Source: Clostridia bacterium
Lineage (GTDB): Bacteria; Bacillota; Clostridia; Oscillospirales; Acutalibacteraceae
Assembly (NCBI GenBank): GCA_017465505.1
Contig: JAFTWB010000023.1
Location: forward strand, 25,568 to 89,567
Direction: 5' to 3'
Length of the DNA: 64,000 nt
Positions 17,080 through 26,061 of this stretch are shown here, in pieces. Position numbers and translations under genes: made by a program. Numbering within the stretch: position 1 is the stretch's first letter; each line of letters opens with the position of its first letter. The notes below the pieces were generated by a model that saw only the letters and a list, made by a program, of their open reading frames with translations, was not told where the DNA came from and searched no databases.

Positions 17080-17178
17080 TTTACTAAGTGAGCTTTGGAA
17101 AAGAATGCTCTTCCCTGCCTTAGTAAATTACCCGATATCAGCATTTAAAATTTTACTCCATAGGCAGGGTTTTGTCAA
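17080..17178 (-). promoter_or_regulatory. tRNA-Arg promoter and 5' leader
   Basis: Minus strand TTGACA (17173-17178), 17-base spacer, TAAAAT (17150-17155). The roughly 78-base leader contains a 9-bp inverted repeat TTTACTAAG/CTTAGTAAA (17119-17127 with 17080-17088), which may shape 5' processing. Confidence 0.8.
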
Positions 17179-17217
17179 GTCGGATTAAGTAAGATAAAAA
17201 ATTTGTGCAAAAGGAAA

Positions 17218-17236
17218 GCTCCGCATAAAGCGGAGC
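17218..17236 (-). terminator. Terminator of the amylase gene
   Basis: Hairpin GCTCCGC-tttat-GCGGAGC followed on the minus strand by TTTCCTTTTG, about 30 bases after the amylase stop codon. Confidence 0.85.
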
Positions 17237-17267
17237 CGTCCTCAGAGTGTTTATATGAAGGGGGTAA

Positions 17268-19814
17268 TTATCTTTCAAAGAACTTACCAACGTTTGTGTC
17301 CTCGGGAAGTAACTTTGCAAGGAACTTCTGAACAACTGTTGCGTCCTTAACTGAGAGGTATGTACCCTCAGCTGCAAGAGCTGCGTCAAGGTCGATTTCA
17401 ACGTTCATTTTTGCAACCTTCTTCTGGATTATGGTTGCGTCCTTGATGTTGATTTTGCCGCTACCATCAGCGTCGCCAAGAATATAGCCCTCAACCTCGC
17501 CTGTTGTTGTGCCGGGAACAGTTGCAGTTGTTTCAACTTCACCGGGCTTTGTTGTTATAGGCTCAGTAACAGCAGAAGTTGAAGTTACAGGAACTGTTGT
17601 TGCAGGTTCTGTTGCTTCTGTTGTGGCAGGCTCTGTGGGAGCTGTTGAAGAAGGTTCGGTTGCCTCTGTTGTGGCAGGCTCTGTTGTAACAGTTGTAGAA
17701 GGCTCTGTTGCCTCTGTGGAAGCAGGCTCAGTAGCTTCTGTTGTTTCAGGCTCTGTTACATCAGGCTCAGTGGGCTTTGTGGGAGTTTCAACAACGTAGA
17801 AGTTGGGGTTCCAGAAGCCGATTGTCCACTTATTCTCCTGGTTGGGGTCCTGCTTATCCATATACATACCAAGGCTTTCGGTAACACTGAGGTCAACCGT
17901 CTGGTTTGCACCGCCTGCTTCGCCGTTGTTGATAATGTAGCAGTTGTACTCAACGGGGATGTAAGCAACAAACTGCTTCTCGCCGTAGTCGTTGGTAAGA
18001 GCATACTTCATCTGATTTCCGGGCCAGGTACCGTTGTTATCCTCTGTGCCTTCTACCCAAGCGTAGATGTAAGCACTATCCCAACCCTTTGCAGAGTAAA
18101 CGATGGTGTTGTAACCCTCAACAATGGGATACTCGCCGCTGGAAACGTCGATATCACCGGGGTCTGTGGGAAGCTCGGGGAATACGGGCTCTGTATCTTC
18201 TGCGTAGTAGATACAAGCGATACCTGTGGAACCGATAGAACCTGTGAGCTTACCGTCTGTTACAACGAACTCAGACTTTGTGATTGCGTCGATATATGTA
18301 CCGTTTGCAAGTGTCTTTGCTTTAATGTTGACGGTGCCTGTTGTGCCGCCAAGGTTAACAAGTGTTGCACCAAGACCATTACGCTCAATCATAGCAACCC
18401 TGTTCTGAACAGTGTTGTACTCGGAAGCGTCGCCGAAGTAGTTATCAAACTGGTTAACAGCTGCAACCTCGGGAGCAGTCCAGGATGTCTTGTTTGCGTC
18501 ACCAAGAGTGATGTTTGCACAGATGGTTTCGATAGCTGCACGGTCTGCACCTGTTCTGTCATCGGGACGAGCAAAGTAGATACCTGTAATTGTCTGACGA
18601 GCTGCTGTAAGAGCCCAGATTTTATTTCTCTGCTGAACTGTTAAGGAAGAAGTACCGCCGTCGATGTATGTATCGTGGGACTCGTTCCACTGGATAACGT
18701 TTTCTTTTGTGAAGTTAACTGTTGTGGGGTCTGTACCCTCTGCTTCGGAGCCGTAGTAAGGAATAGCGTTACCTGCTGTACCGTTCTTTACAACTGCGTC
18801 CTTAATGCCCCAGTAAGAGGAAGAGTCGGTAACGTCCATAAGCTCTGTGTACTCATAGAAGGGACGACCGTCGCCGCACTTATTGAGGATTTCGCCGTAA
18901 GCGTAGAGCTCCTTGTCGGGATATTCGTATCTGAGCTTGAGAAGAGTATCTTCCCAGAAGTCGGAAGCAAAGTATGTGTCGTGGCTGGTTTCGATATGCT
19001 TTGCAGCGTCAAAACGGAAGCCGTCAGCACCTGCCTCAACAAGCTCTACAAAGTAATCGTAGATAGTATCCTGAACAAGCTGTAAGCTTGTGTCAAGGTC
19101 AGGAAGACCTGATGTGCAGTGCTGGGTAAGGTCTTCTTCGATATCAAAATCAGAAAAACCGTCCCAGTAGTTCTCTTTGTAGGTCATATTAACCCAGGGA
19201 GAGTGAAAAGCCTTTGCAGCAAGAAGCTCGGGCTCGAACTCGGCAGCTCTGGGGTTAACGTGAAGCATAGGGTCTGTAGATGTATTTGTATATTCGCCAA
19301 CGTGGTCGTCGTCTGTACCCATATGGTTGATAACTGCGTCAACGATAATCTTAAGGCCTAACTCGTGAGCCTTGTCACACATCTCAACAAACTCATCCTT
19401 AACGCCAAGAGCGTTGTCCTCAGACTCGTTAAGCTGGAAGCCTGCAGGCTGATAGAACATCCACCAGCCGTTGGGAGCAATGCCGTCAACAGCAGGCTCG
19501 CAAACCTTTACGCCCTTAGTGGGCATTTTGATTTCATTGGGGGGAGAAACCTGGATAGTTGTAAAGCCCTGCTCAGCAAGAGTTTCCAGATTTGCAATAA
19601 TGTTTGTGTAAGACCAGTTCCAAGCCTGGATGATCTTACCGTCGTTTACAGAATCTTCAAGGCCGTATTTGTTTTCGGGCTTGATAGCTTCAAGCATTTT
19701 CTCGTACTCGTTGTACTCATTGACCTCCGCGTTTGCAGACATAAGTCCAAGACAAGCACAGGAAGCAACCACTGCCAAAGCAAGAACGAGGCTGATAATT
19801 TTCTTAGCTTTCAT
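17268..19814 (-). CDS. Secreted GH13 alpha-amylase with CBM26-like module and C-terminal dockerin
   Basis: 848 residues. Signal peptide 1-29; GH13 barrel about 55-440 with DAVINH (159-164), GFRFDAAKH (265-273, nucleophile Asp269), YGEIL (acid/base Glu308) and NESHD (Asp381); all-beta C domain to about 540; a CBM26-like starch-binding module about 565-670 (AYIYAW, TWPGNQM); a long Thr/Glu/Pro linker 676-775; a dockerin 779-840. It would hydrolyse alpha-1,4-glucans outside the cell and dock to a cohesin scaffold. The first dockerin repeat is canonical (DADGSGKINIKDATIIQK) but the second (AAEGTYLSVKDATVVQK) has lost the calcium-binding aspartates. GGAGG precedes the ATG. Confidence 0.95.
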   Translation of the reverse strand: MKAKKIISLVLALAVVASCACLGLMSANAEVNEYNEYEKMLEAIKPENKYGLEDSVNDGKIIQAWNWSYTNIIANLETLAEQGFTTIQVSPPNEIKMPTKGVKVCEPAVDGIAPNGWWMFYQPAGFQLNESEDNALGVKDEFVEMCDKAHELGLKIIVDAVINHMGTDDDHVGEYTNTSTDPMLHVNPRAAEFEPELLAAKAFHSPWVNMTYKENYWDGFSDFDIEEDLTQHCTSGLPDLDTSLQLVQDTIYDYFVELVEAGADGFRFDAAKHIETSHDTYFASDFWEDTLLKLRYEYPDKELYAYGEILNKCGDGRPFYEYTELMDVTDSSSYWGIKDAVVKNGTAGNAIPYYGSEAEGTDPTTVNFTKENVIQWNESHDTYIDGGTSSLTVQQRNKIWALTAARQTITGIYFARPDDRTGADRAAIETICANITLGDANKTSWTAPEVAAVNQFDNYFGDASEYNTVQNRVAMIERNGLGATLVNLGGTTGTVNIKAKTLANGTYIDAITKSEFVVTDGKLTGSIGSTGIACIYYAEDTEPVFPELPTDPGDIDVSSGEYPIVEGYNTIVYSAKGWDSAYIYAWVEGTEDNNGTWPGNQMKYALTNDYGEKQFVAYIPVEYNCYIINNGEAGGANQTVDLSVTESLGMYMDKQDPNQENKWTIGFWNPNFYVVETPTKPTEPDVTEPETTEATEPASTEATEPSTTVTTEPATTEATEPSSTAPTEPATTEATEPATTVPVTSTSAVTEPITTKPGEVETTATVPGTTTGEVEGYILGDADGSGKINIKDATIIQKKVAKMNVEIDLDAALAAEGTYLSVKDATVVQKFLAKLLPEDTNVGKFFER

Positions 19815-20005
19815 AAAAATTCCTCCGTTAAATAATTATCCGTACACACCAACCCATAAGGTGGATTTTTAGACAGGTTAATATTAGCATAATTGTAATA
19901 GATTTTCTACCCATTTTTTATACTTTTTCTATACTTTGCACAAAGAATTAAAAATAAAGGATAATAAGTGACAATTGTATGGCTTTTTATTGAAAGCAAT
20001 TATCC

Positions 20006-20034
20006 TTGAAAAACCGAAGCAAAGGTGATATAAT
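20006..20034 (+). promoter_or_regulatory. Promoter of the zinc-ribbon membrane protein gene
   Basis: TTGAAA, 17-base spacer, TATAAT, 21 bases before the ATG. Confidence 0.8.
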
Positions 20035-20055
20035 TAAGCAATCGGAGGTTATATT

Positions 20056-20442
20056 ATGAAAAAATGTCATTATTGTGCAAAAGAAATTGATTACAGCGAA
20101 ATGTACTGCTCTTCTCAGTGCGAAGAAAAAGCAAGTAACTACTATAAAGTCCGCCACAACTGGCGTATTTTGGTAAATGCCTTATACATAGCCAGCTTCG
20201 CCCTTGTTTTTCTCGGTCTTATTTTCTCCCCCACTATGTTTTCTTTCTGGGGACTTCTGGGTGTTTCAGTCGGGTGTATAATGGGCGGTTTAATAACCAT
20301 TCTTGTACCCTCTCCCACTGAGGATATGATAAAAAAGCACAAAATGGTAAAGGCCCAGAACAATTTCAGAATCTGCGGTGCAGTTATTGTTGCTGTGGGT
20401 ATTGCCGCTCTTGTGCTGGCACTTATAAAGCTTTTTGCATAA
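20056..20442 (+). CDS. Small membrane protein with N-terminal zinc-ribbon-like motif
   Basis: 128 residues. The first 25 residues carry CHYCAKEIDYSEMYC-SSQC, a CxxC...CxxxC pattern that could bind one zinc. Two hydrophobic segments follow (about 39-58 and 63-80) and a third closes the protein (about 105-127). No function can be assigned; similar zinc-ribbon-plus-membrane proteins are common in Firmicutes. GGAGG site and own terminator. Confidence 0.8.
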   Translation: MKKCHYCAKEIDYSEMYCSSQCEEKASNYYKVRHNWRILVNALYIASFALVFLGLIFSPTMFSFWGLLGVSVGCIMGGLITILVPSPTEDMIKKHKMVKAQNNFRICGAVIVAVGIAALVLALIKLFA

Positions 20443-20450
20443 ACCTCTTA

Positions 20451-20476
20451 AGCTCTGCTTTTTGCAGGGCTTTTTA
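20451..20476 (+). terminator. Terminator after the zinc-ribbon protein gene
   Basis: Hairpin AGCTCTGC-ttttt-GCAGGGCT followed by TTTTATTTT. It separates this gene from the DUF378 gene. Confidence 0.8.
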
Positions 20477-20537
20477 TTTTGCATAAAAGTAACTTTTCTG
20501 CCGATACTAATGGTGATATCAAAAAGGAGGTTAATTT

Positions 20538-20765
20538 ATGCTTGACAGAATCGCATTGGCAATACTCATAATCGGCGGTATCAACTGGGGCAGTGTAGGG
20601 CTTTTCCAGTTTGACCTTGTAGCCTGGATTTTCGGCGGTCAGAGTGCAATTCTCAGCCGTATCGTTTACACCCTTGTTGCTCTTTCGGCTCTTTGGTGCA
20701 TTACACTGCTTTTCAGAGAAAGAGAGCACTCCGACAGCACAGATTATTCGGAAACAGCCGCTTAA
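20538..20765 (+). CDS. DUF378 family small membrane protein
   Basis: 75 residues with the family signature ALAILIIGGINWGSVGLFQFD and two membrane segments (about 5-25 and 40-60), like Bacillus YuzA. Function unknown. AAAGGAGG precedes the ATG. Confidence 0.9.
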   Translation: MLDRIALAILIIGGINWGSVGLFQFDLVAWIFGGQSAILSRIVYTLVALSALWCITLLFREREHSDSTDYSETAA

Positions 20766-20771
20766 TTAGAA

Positions 20772-20804
20772 AAACAGACTCAGCCGAATTGGTTGAGTCT
20801 GTTT
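20772..20804. terminator. Shared bidirectional terminator
   Basis: 11-bp hairpin AAACAGACTCA / TGAGTCTGTTT between the convergent DUF378 and ackA genes, with A/T flanks on both sides. Confidence 0.8.
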
Positions 20805-20818
20805 AAGTTTAAAGATGA

Positions 20819-22021
20819 TTATTTGTTTTCTACAAGTGCCTTTGTATCTCTTGCAATAACAAGCTCCTCGTTTGTTGCAATTACATAAGCAGGAACTGCA
20901 GAGTCGTCAACTGTAATCTTGAAGTTAGCACCACGGGCGTTGTTTCTCTCGTCACAAACCTTAAGACCCATACACTCAAGATACTCGCAAACACTCTTAC
21001 GGAGAACAGGCTGATTTTCACCCAGACCTGCTGTGAAGCAGATACCGTCGCAACCGCCCATTGCTACCCAGAAAGAGCCGATGTACTTTGCAATCTGATA
21101 GTAAAGGATTTCGTGAGCAAGAGCCGCACGCTTGTTGCCCTCTTTTTCTGCCTTTGTAACGTCACGGTCATCTGTGGAAACACCGGAGATACCTAAAAGG
21201 CCGCTCTTCTTGTTGAGGAGGTCGCTCATCTCAGAAGGAGAAAGACCCTCTTTTTCCATAATAAATGTAACAACAGAGGGGTCAAGAGCACCTGAACGAG
21301 AGCCCATCATAAAGCCGTCAAGAGGAGTAAGACCCATTGTTGTGTCAATTACCTTGCCGTTTTTAACAGCAGTAATGGATGAACCGTTACCGATGTGGCA
21401 GGTGATGAGCTTAAGGTCCTTGATGTCTTTGCCAAGATTCTTGGCAAGCTCTGCGGATACATATCTGTGGGAAGTACCGTGGAAGCCGTAACGTCTTACC
21501 TTGTACTTCTCGTAAAATTCATAAGGAACAGGATAGATAAATGCCTTCTCGGGCATAGTTGAGTGGAAAGCTGTATCAAAAACTACAACCTCGGGAACCT
21601 TGTCGCCGAATACCTGCTGACAACCGCGGATAGCCTGAACGTGGCCCTTATTGTGAAGAGGTGCAAGAGGAATAAGGCTCTCGATACCCTTTACAACGTC
21701 CTCGTCAACAATAACAGACTCAGAGAAAAGAGCACCGCCCTGCACGATTCTGTGACCGATTGCAGAAACCTCGTCAAGATTTGTGATAACGCCTACTTCC
21801 TTGTCCATAAGAGCGTCCTTAACAAAGTTAAAGGCTGCTGTATGGTCGGGCATAAAGCCTTCCTTTGTCATCTCTCTGCCATCGGCAGTTTTGTGACCGA
21901 TAAAAGAACCCTCGCCGCCGATACGCTCGCAGTTACCTTTACAAAGCATCTGCTCGTTGTCCATATCGAAGAGCTGATACTTAAGAGAAGAGCTGCCTGC
22001 GTTAATAACAAGAATTTTCAT
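20819..22021 (-). CDS. ackA: Acetate kinase
   Basis: 400 residues from MKILVINAGSSSLKYQLFD, behind a GGAGGAAG site. The open frame extends far upstream, but the extra part is not protein-like and overlaps tmcAL. Acetate-kinase motifs are present: the N-terminal phosphate-binding NAGSSS, the DTAFHSTM segment, GFHGTSHRYV and HIGNGSS. It interconverts acetyl phosphate plus ADP with acetate plus ATP, the terminal ATP-yielding step of acetate fermentation. No pta gene is adjacent. Confidence 0.97.
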   Translation of the reverse strand: MKILVINAGSSSLKYQLFDMDNEQMLCKGNCERIGGEGSFIGHKTADGREMTKEGFMPDHTAAFNFVKDALMDKEVGVITNLDEVSAIGHRIVQGGALFSESVIVDEDVVKGIESLIPLAPLHNKGHVQAIRGCQQVFGDKVPEVVVFDTAFHSTMPEKAFIYPVPYEFYEKYKVRRYGFHGTSHRYVSAELAKNLGKDIKDLKLITCHIGNGSSITAVKNGKVIDTTMGLTPLDGFMMGSRSGALDPSVVTFIMEKEGLSPSEMSDLLNKKSGLLGISGVSTDDRDVTKAEKEGNKRAALAHEILYYQIAKYIGSFWVAMGGCDGICFTAGLGENQPVLRKSVCEYLECMGLKVCDERNNARGANFKITVDDSAVPAYVIATNEELVIARDTKALVENK

Positions 22022-22063
22022 TATTCTTCCTCCATTGAATTGAAATACTTTTAAACATATACT

Positions 22064-22092
22064 ATAATAGTACAATAATGGAAAAGTTTCAA
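22064..22092 (-). promoter_or_regulatory. Promoter of ackA
   Basis: Minus strand TTGAAA (22087-22092), 17-base spacer, TATTAT (22064-22069). It sits in the short divergent region shared with tmcAL. Confidence 0.7.
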
Positions 22093-22120
22093 GAGTTTTT
22101 TCCCTTTGGAGTGAGGAATT

Positions 22121-23278
22121 TTGAAAAAAGCAGGCGTAATTTGCGAATTTAACCCCTTTCACAACGGCCACAGGTATCTTCTTGAGCAAATAAGAGCTCA
22201 GGGCTTTGAGTGCATTATATGTGTTATGAGCGGCAGCTTTACTCAGCGAGGTGACGTTGCCCTTATGGATAAGTTCAGCCGCACCAGACTGGCACTTAAA
22301 AACGGTGCTGACCTTATTCTTGAGCTGCCTGCTCCTTTTGCGGTTGCTTCGGCTCAGAGGTTTGCAAAGGGTGGAGTTGATATTCTCAAAGCTACAGGCG
22401 TTGTGGATGAGGTAATTTTCGGCAGTGAAAGCGGTGACGCCGAAGCAATAAAAAAAGCCGCTCTGGCAACAGAAAACCCTGAGGTAAGCCGCCTTATAAC
22501 AGAATATATGGACAAAGGATATTATTATCCTCAGGCTTTGGAGCAAGGGGTGAGGGATGTTTTCGGCAGTGATACCGCTGATATTTTGGCTTATCCCAAC
22601 AACACTCTGGGGGTAGAATATGTAAAAGAGCTTATTAAAGCAGATATTCCTTTTTCAACAGTTAAGCGAAAGGCGGTTGAGCACGACAGCACTAGGGTAA
22701 AAGGCGAATTTGCCAGTGCTTCTTTAATAAGAGAAATGATTTTAAAAGGCAAAGATGTATCTGACCTTTTACCAAGTGGGGATTTTTCCAATCCTGCCTC
22801 AACAGAATACGGAGAAAGAGCGATTATGTATAAACTCAAGAGTATGAGCCTTGAAGATTTTGAAAAGCTCCCTGATGTAACAGAAGGGCTTCACAACAGG
22901 ATTTTTTCTGCGGTACAAAAATGCAGTAACTTAGAGCAGCTCCTTGCAGAAATCAAAACAAAACGCTACACAATGGCAAGGCTGAGAAGGATAATCACTT
23001 CCTCTCTTCTGGGAATAACCAAGGATTTGCAGTCCTCCCCTGTTCCCTATTTAAGAGTTTTGGGAATGACGGAAAGAGGCAAAACCGCCTTGGGAGAAAT
23101 CGCAAAGAAAACAGATTTACCCGTTATTACAAGTGTGGCGTCCGCTTTGAAAAGCCTTGAGAAAAAGCCAAGAGAAATTCTCCTTTGCGATATAAACGCC
23201 ACGGATATAAGAACAGTTTTTGAAAAGAAAGTTTCACAAAGCGGGTTGGATTTTACAACTGCTATGATTAAGGAGTAA
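22121..23278 (+). CDS. tmcAL: tRNA(Met) cytidine acetate ligase TmcAL
   Basis: 385 residues, TTG start behind GGAGTGAGG. The nucleotidyltransferase motif NPFHNGH is at 11-17 and MSGSFTQRGD follows, as in the YlbM/TmcAL family, which uses acetate and ATP to acetylate C34 of elongator tRNA-Met. Followed 2 bases later by a HAD phosphatase, so the two are probably co-transcribed. It diverges from ackA, whose product pool (acetate) is this enzyme's substrate. Confidence 0.93.
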   Translation: MKKAGVICEFNPFHNGHRYLLEQIRAQGFECIICVMSGSFTQRGDVALMDKFSRTRLALKNGADLILELPAPFAVASAQRFAKGGVDILKATGVVDEVIFGSESGDAEAIKKAALATENPEVSRLITEYMDKGYYYPQALEQGVRDVFGSDTADILAYPNNTLGVEYVKELIKADIPFSTVKRKAVEHDSTRVKGEFASASLIREMILKGKDVSDLLPSGDFSNPASTEYGERAIMYKLKSMSLEDFEKLPDVTEGLHNRIFSAVQKCSNLEQLLAEIKTKRYTMARLRRIITSSLLGITKDLQSSPVPYLRVLGMTERGKTALGEIAKKTDLPVITSVASALKSLEKKPREILLCDINATDIRTVFEKKVSQSGLDFTTAMIKE

Positions 23279-23280
23279 AT

Positions 23281-24096
23281 ATGAAAACCCTGTATTTATC
23301 AGACCTTGACGGTACACTTTTAAGAAACGACGAAACAATCTCCCCCTTTACGGCCGGTGTTATAAACGAACTTTGCGAAAAGGGTGTTTCCTTTTCTTTT
23401 GCCACTGCAAGGTCCCTTGTTACCACCCGAAAGGTGACCTCTTCCATTAAAAATTCTCTGCCTGTTATAGTTTACAACGGCACTTTTATAATGGAAAATC
23501 AAAAGGGCGAAATTCTTCACTCAAGCTTTCTTGAAGAAAATACAGAGGAGCTTTTTGAGGATATCCGCAAAAACGGTGTTTATCCTGTGGTGTATTCCTT
23601 TACAGAGGGTATGGAGAAGCTGAGCTTTGTAAAGGGCAAAAGCTCTCAGGGACAGTTGATTTATCTCAAAAGCCGAGAGGGCGACAAAAGAATAAACCCT
23701 GTAAGCACCTTTGACGAGCTCCTTAAGGGAGATAAATTTTACATCACCTGTATTGACGATAAGGAAAAGCTCCTGCCTATATATGAAAAGTACAAAGAAA
23801 AATTCAGGTGTCTTTATCAGAAGGATTACTACTCGGATTATTTCTGGCTGGAGATTATGCCGAAAAACGCAACCAAGGCAAATGCGGCACTTAAGCTTAA
23901 AGAAATGCTTAAGTGTGACAGGCTGGTGGTTTTTGGGGATGAGATAAACGACATTGAGCTTTTCAAAATCGCCGACGAAGCCGTGGCAGTGGCAAACGCC
24001 TGCGAAGAATTAAAGCCCTTTGCAACTGCTTTTACAGATTCCAACGAAAATGACGGAGTAGCAAAATACATTATAAAAAACAGTCGCCAGAGTTAA
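23281..24096 (+). CDS. Cof-type HAD-IIB family phosphatase
   Basis: 271 residues with DLDGTLL (Asp8, Asp10) as motif I, a C2-type cap in the middle and a late GDEINDIELF motif IV. Family members dephosphorylate sugar phosphates or flavin/thiamin intermediates; substrate not predictable. Its stop codon lies inside the loop of the terminator hairpin. Confidence 0.9.
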   Translation: MKTLYLSDLDGTLLRNDETISPFTAGVINELCEKGVSFSFATARSLVTTRKVTSSIKNSLPVIVYNGTFIMENQKGEILHSSFLEENTEELFEDIRKNGVYPVVYSFTEGMEKLSFVKGKSSQGQLIYLKSREGDKRINPVSTFDELLKGDKFYITCIDDKEKLLPIYEKYKEKFRCLYQKDYYSDYFWLEIMPKNATKANAALKLKEMLKCDRLVVFGDEINDIELFKIADEAVAVANACEELKPFATAFTDSNENDGVAKYIIKNSRQS

Positions 24097-24110
24097 TCCG
24101 GCGACTGTTT
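24078..24110. terminator. Bidirectional terminator overlapping a stop codon
   Basis: 11-bp hairpin AAACAGTCGCC / GGCGACTGTTT. Its left arm is the last coding part of the HAD gene, and the opposing DUF4097 gene ends 5 bases beyond it. Confidence 0.85.
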
Positions 24111-24114
24111 CTGT

Positions 24115-25152
24115 TTAGTCTGCTAATTTGATTTTAATATTTCCGCTGGTGGTTTTTGCATTGAGGACACCCTCTGCACTTGGGTCAAGGTCAGGAGTTT
24201 TCTCAATTCCGCTGTTAGACTTTGTATTGTAAAGCTTGGGAGTAAGGATTTCAGCCTTAATGCTTCCGCTTGTACTTTGTAAGTCGTAATTTTTTGCGTC
24301 AACTGCTTCAAGGTTTAGACTTCCGCTGGTTGCTTCAAGGGTCATATCCTCTGTGCAGATTACGTTTTCAAAATCCACACCACCGCTGACTGAGTCGGCT
24401 TTTACAGATGTAAGTTCCAGATTTTCGCCCTTTATTCTGCCACTGGTAGTCTTTGCGTTTACATTCTCGCATTTTAAATTTGTAAGCACAATGCCACCGC
24501 TGGTGTTGTCAGCAATTACATCACCCTTAACTGTACCGTTTACCGAAAGCTTGCCGCTGGTAGAGCCGACATACATCAGCTCTGCTTCTGTGCCTTCACA
24601 AACCATAACACTGCCGCTTGTGGCGTTTGCCGTTAAGTCGCCCACACTGCCGCCAACCTTTATGCTTCCGCTGGTGCTCTTCAAGGTTGTTACAAGAGAA
24701 TCAACCTCTTTAGCCTCAATACTGCCACTTGTGGATTTTACATTAAGCTCCTCAAGGGTATTTTCGGGTACTTCTACCACCAGGTCAGTGTCCCAATAAA
24801 AGCCGAAATAAAACAGACGGTTGTACCACTTGGTGTTGTCGTTAAATTCGATATAAAGCTTGTTATCAACCTGTCTTATGTAGTAAGAATAATCCTCACA
24901 GACAGTATAGCTTACTTTAACCTGATTATCATCTGACTTGAGGATTCTCACGTTATTTGACCTTTCATCGATGTCGATAATATCTACCTCGTCAAAGGTA
25001 GCAGACATAGCTTTAAAGTCGCTTTTGGGGCTAGGCTTGAACATTAAATCAACTCCTCCCAAAGCAAAAGATAAGCATAAACATAAAATTCCAAAACCTA
25101 CCAAACTTGAGGCAACAATCAATGCTATTTTAATTGATTTTCTCATATACAT
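24115..25152 (-). CDS. DUF4097 family beta-repeat membrane-anchored protein
   Basis: 345 residues. One N-terminal membrane segment (about 8-32) followed by a beta-helix-like domain in which a (S/T)TSGS-type turn recurs about 11 times, roughly every 20 residues (TSGSIEAK, TSGSIKVG, TSGSVMV, TSGKLSV, TSGGIVL, TSGRIKG, VSGGVDF and so on). The family (DUF4097, head GIN/LiaG-like) is usually encoded with PadR and DUF1700 genes, as here, and is thought to function at the cell envelope. Third gene of that operon; 5 bases after DUF1700. Confidence 0.9.
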   Translation of the reverse strand: MYMRKSIKIALIVASSLVGFGILCLCLSFALGGVDLMFKPSPKSDFKAMSATFDEVDIIDIDERSNNVRILKSDDNQVKVSYTVCEDYSYYIRQVDNKLYIEFNDNTKWYNRLFYFGFYWDTDLVVEVPENTLEELNVKSTSGSIEAKEVDSLVTTLKSTSGSIKVGGSVGDLTANATSGSVMVCEGTEAELMYVGSTSGKLSVNGTVKGDVIADNTSGGIVLTNLKCENVNAKTTSGRIKGENLELTSVKADSVSGGVDFENVICTEDMTLEATSGSLNLEAVDAKNYDLQSTSGSIKAEILTPKLYNTKSNSGIEKTPDLDPSAEGVLNAKTTSGNIKIKLAD

Positions 25153-25157
25153 CCCCC

Positions 25158-25730
25158 TTATTTTCTCTTGAAAAAGAATCTGAAAATTCCTCTTGATGTT
25201 TTTGCGGTAACCTTCGCCATAGCTTTTGCAAAAAGGTTACAGACAATAAGCCACAATATGGCAAGACCTGAAAGAAAAGCACCTGCACCCATAAGCACAA
25301 AGAAATATGGTGCTGAGCCTGAAAGCAGTGCAAAAACCGAAGCCATAACACAAGCAAAGCCACAAACTGCAAGTGCCATAAACACAACATAAAATGCTAC
25401 TACCAAAGCCCAGATAACTATGTAGAACGCCAGCATAATGCAGAGCAATGCCGCCACAAGGCAAATCCACAAGGGTGCACCCACAATCAGCATAATAATG
25501 TGCCAGGCTCTGAGCCTTACGCCTCTTGCGGACTCTTTGGCAACAGGTGTATAAGCAGACAAAAGCTCGTCGATATCGCCCAAAGCGTCGATAGCCTCAG
25601 CCTCGGTCATTCCGTCCTCCATACGCTCGCTTATCATTTCGTAATAATACTGCAAAATCTTTCTGCGTTCACTTTTTGGCAGATGATTGATTTTACTTTT
25701 AAGGATTCTTGTAAATTCATTTTTAGTCAT
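25158..25730 (-). CDS. DUF1700 (HAAS domain) membrane protein
   Basis: 190 residues. The cytoplasmic N-terminal domain (MTKNEFTRILKSKINHLP, then DALGDIDEL near 50) is the HAAS/DUF1700 signature, followed by three or four membrane segments between about 78 and 170 and a basic tail. In known clusters the HAAS domain accompanies a PadR repressor and may be its sensor partner. The start overlaps the end of the padR-like gene by 8 bases. Confidence 0.9.
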   Translation of the reverse strand: MTKNEFTRILKSKINHLPKSERRKILQYYYEMISERMEDGMTEAEAIDALGDIDELLSAYTPVAKESARGVRLRAWHIIMLIVGAPLWICLVAALLCIMLAFYIVIWALVVAFYVVFMALAVCGFACVMASVFALLSGSAPYFFVLMGAGAFLSGLAILWLIVCNLFAKAMAKVTAKTSRGIFRFFFKRK

Positions 25731-26043
25731 TTATTTCTACCTCCCCTATTATGAACTTATAGACGTTCAAAATCTCTTCCCACTCTTTTGCAAAATCCTT
25801 CAGACGGAGTCTGCCATTGTCGGTGATTTGGTAATATTTTCGCAATCGCCCGTTATGAGCTATTGAGTAAACCGTCAGGTGTTTGCCTTCTTCAAGGCGG
25901 CGTAAAATGGGATACAAGGTAGATTCGGATATAGAAATATAAGGCTCAATGTCCTTGATTATCTGGTATCCGTAAGAATCACCGTGGTTTAACGCCGCAA
26001 GTACACACACCTCAAGAAGCCCTCGTTTAATCTGAACATCCAT
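25723..26043 (-). CDS. PadR family transcriptional regulator
   Basis: 106 residues, the short PadR form. Winged helix with GDSYGYQIIKDI and SESTLYPILRRLEEGKHL, followed by a short dimerisation helix. It is the first gene of PadR-DUF1700-DUF4097 and is probably autoregulated through the palindrome that covers its promoter. Confidence 0.93.
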   Translation of the reverse strand: MDVQIKRGLLEVCVLAALNHGDSYGYQIIKDIEPYISISESTLYPILRRLEEGKHLTVYSIAHNGRLRKYYQITDNGRLRLKDFAKEWEEILNVYKFIIGEVEIND

Positions 26044-26061
26044 AACAACACCTCCCTACGC

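Noticed and set aside
17509-17799. Plus-strand Val/Ser/Gly-rich frame
   Set aside because: Antisense of the amylase linker repeats, without ribosome site or family.
22022-22546. N-terminal extension of acetate kinase by 175 codons
   Set aside because: The extension overlaps tmcAL, has no conserved sequence, and a good ribosome site precedes the standard start at 22021.
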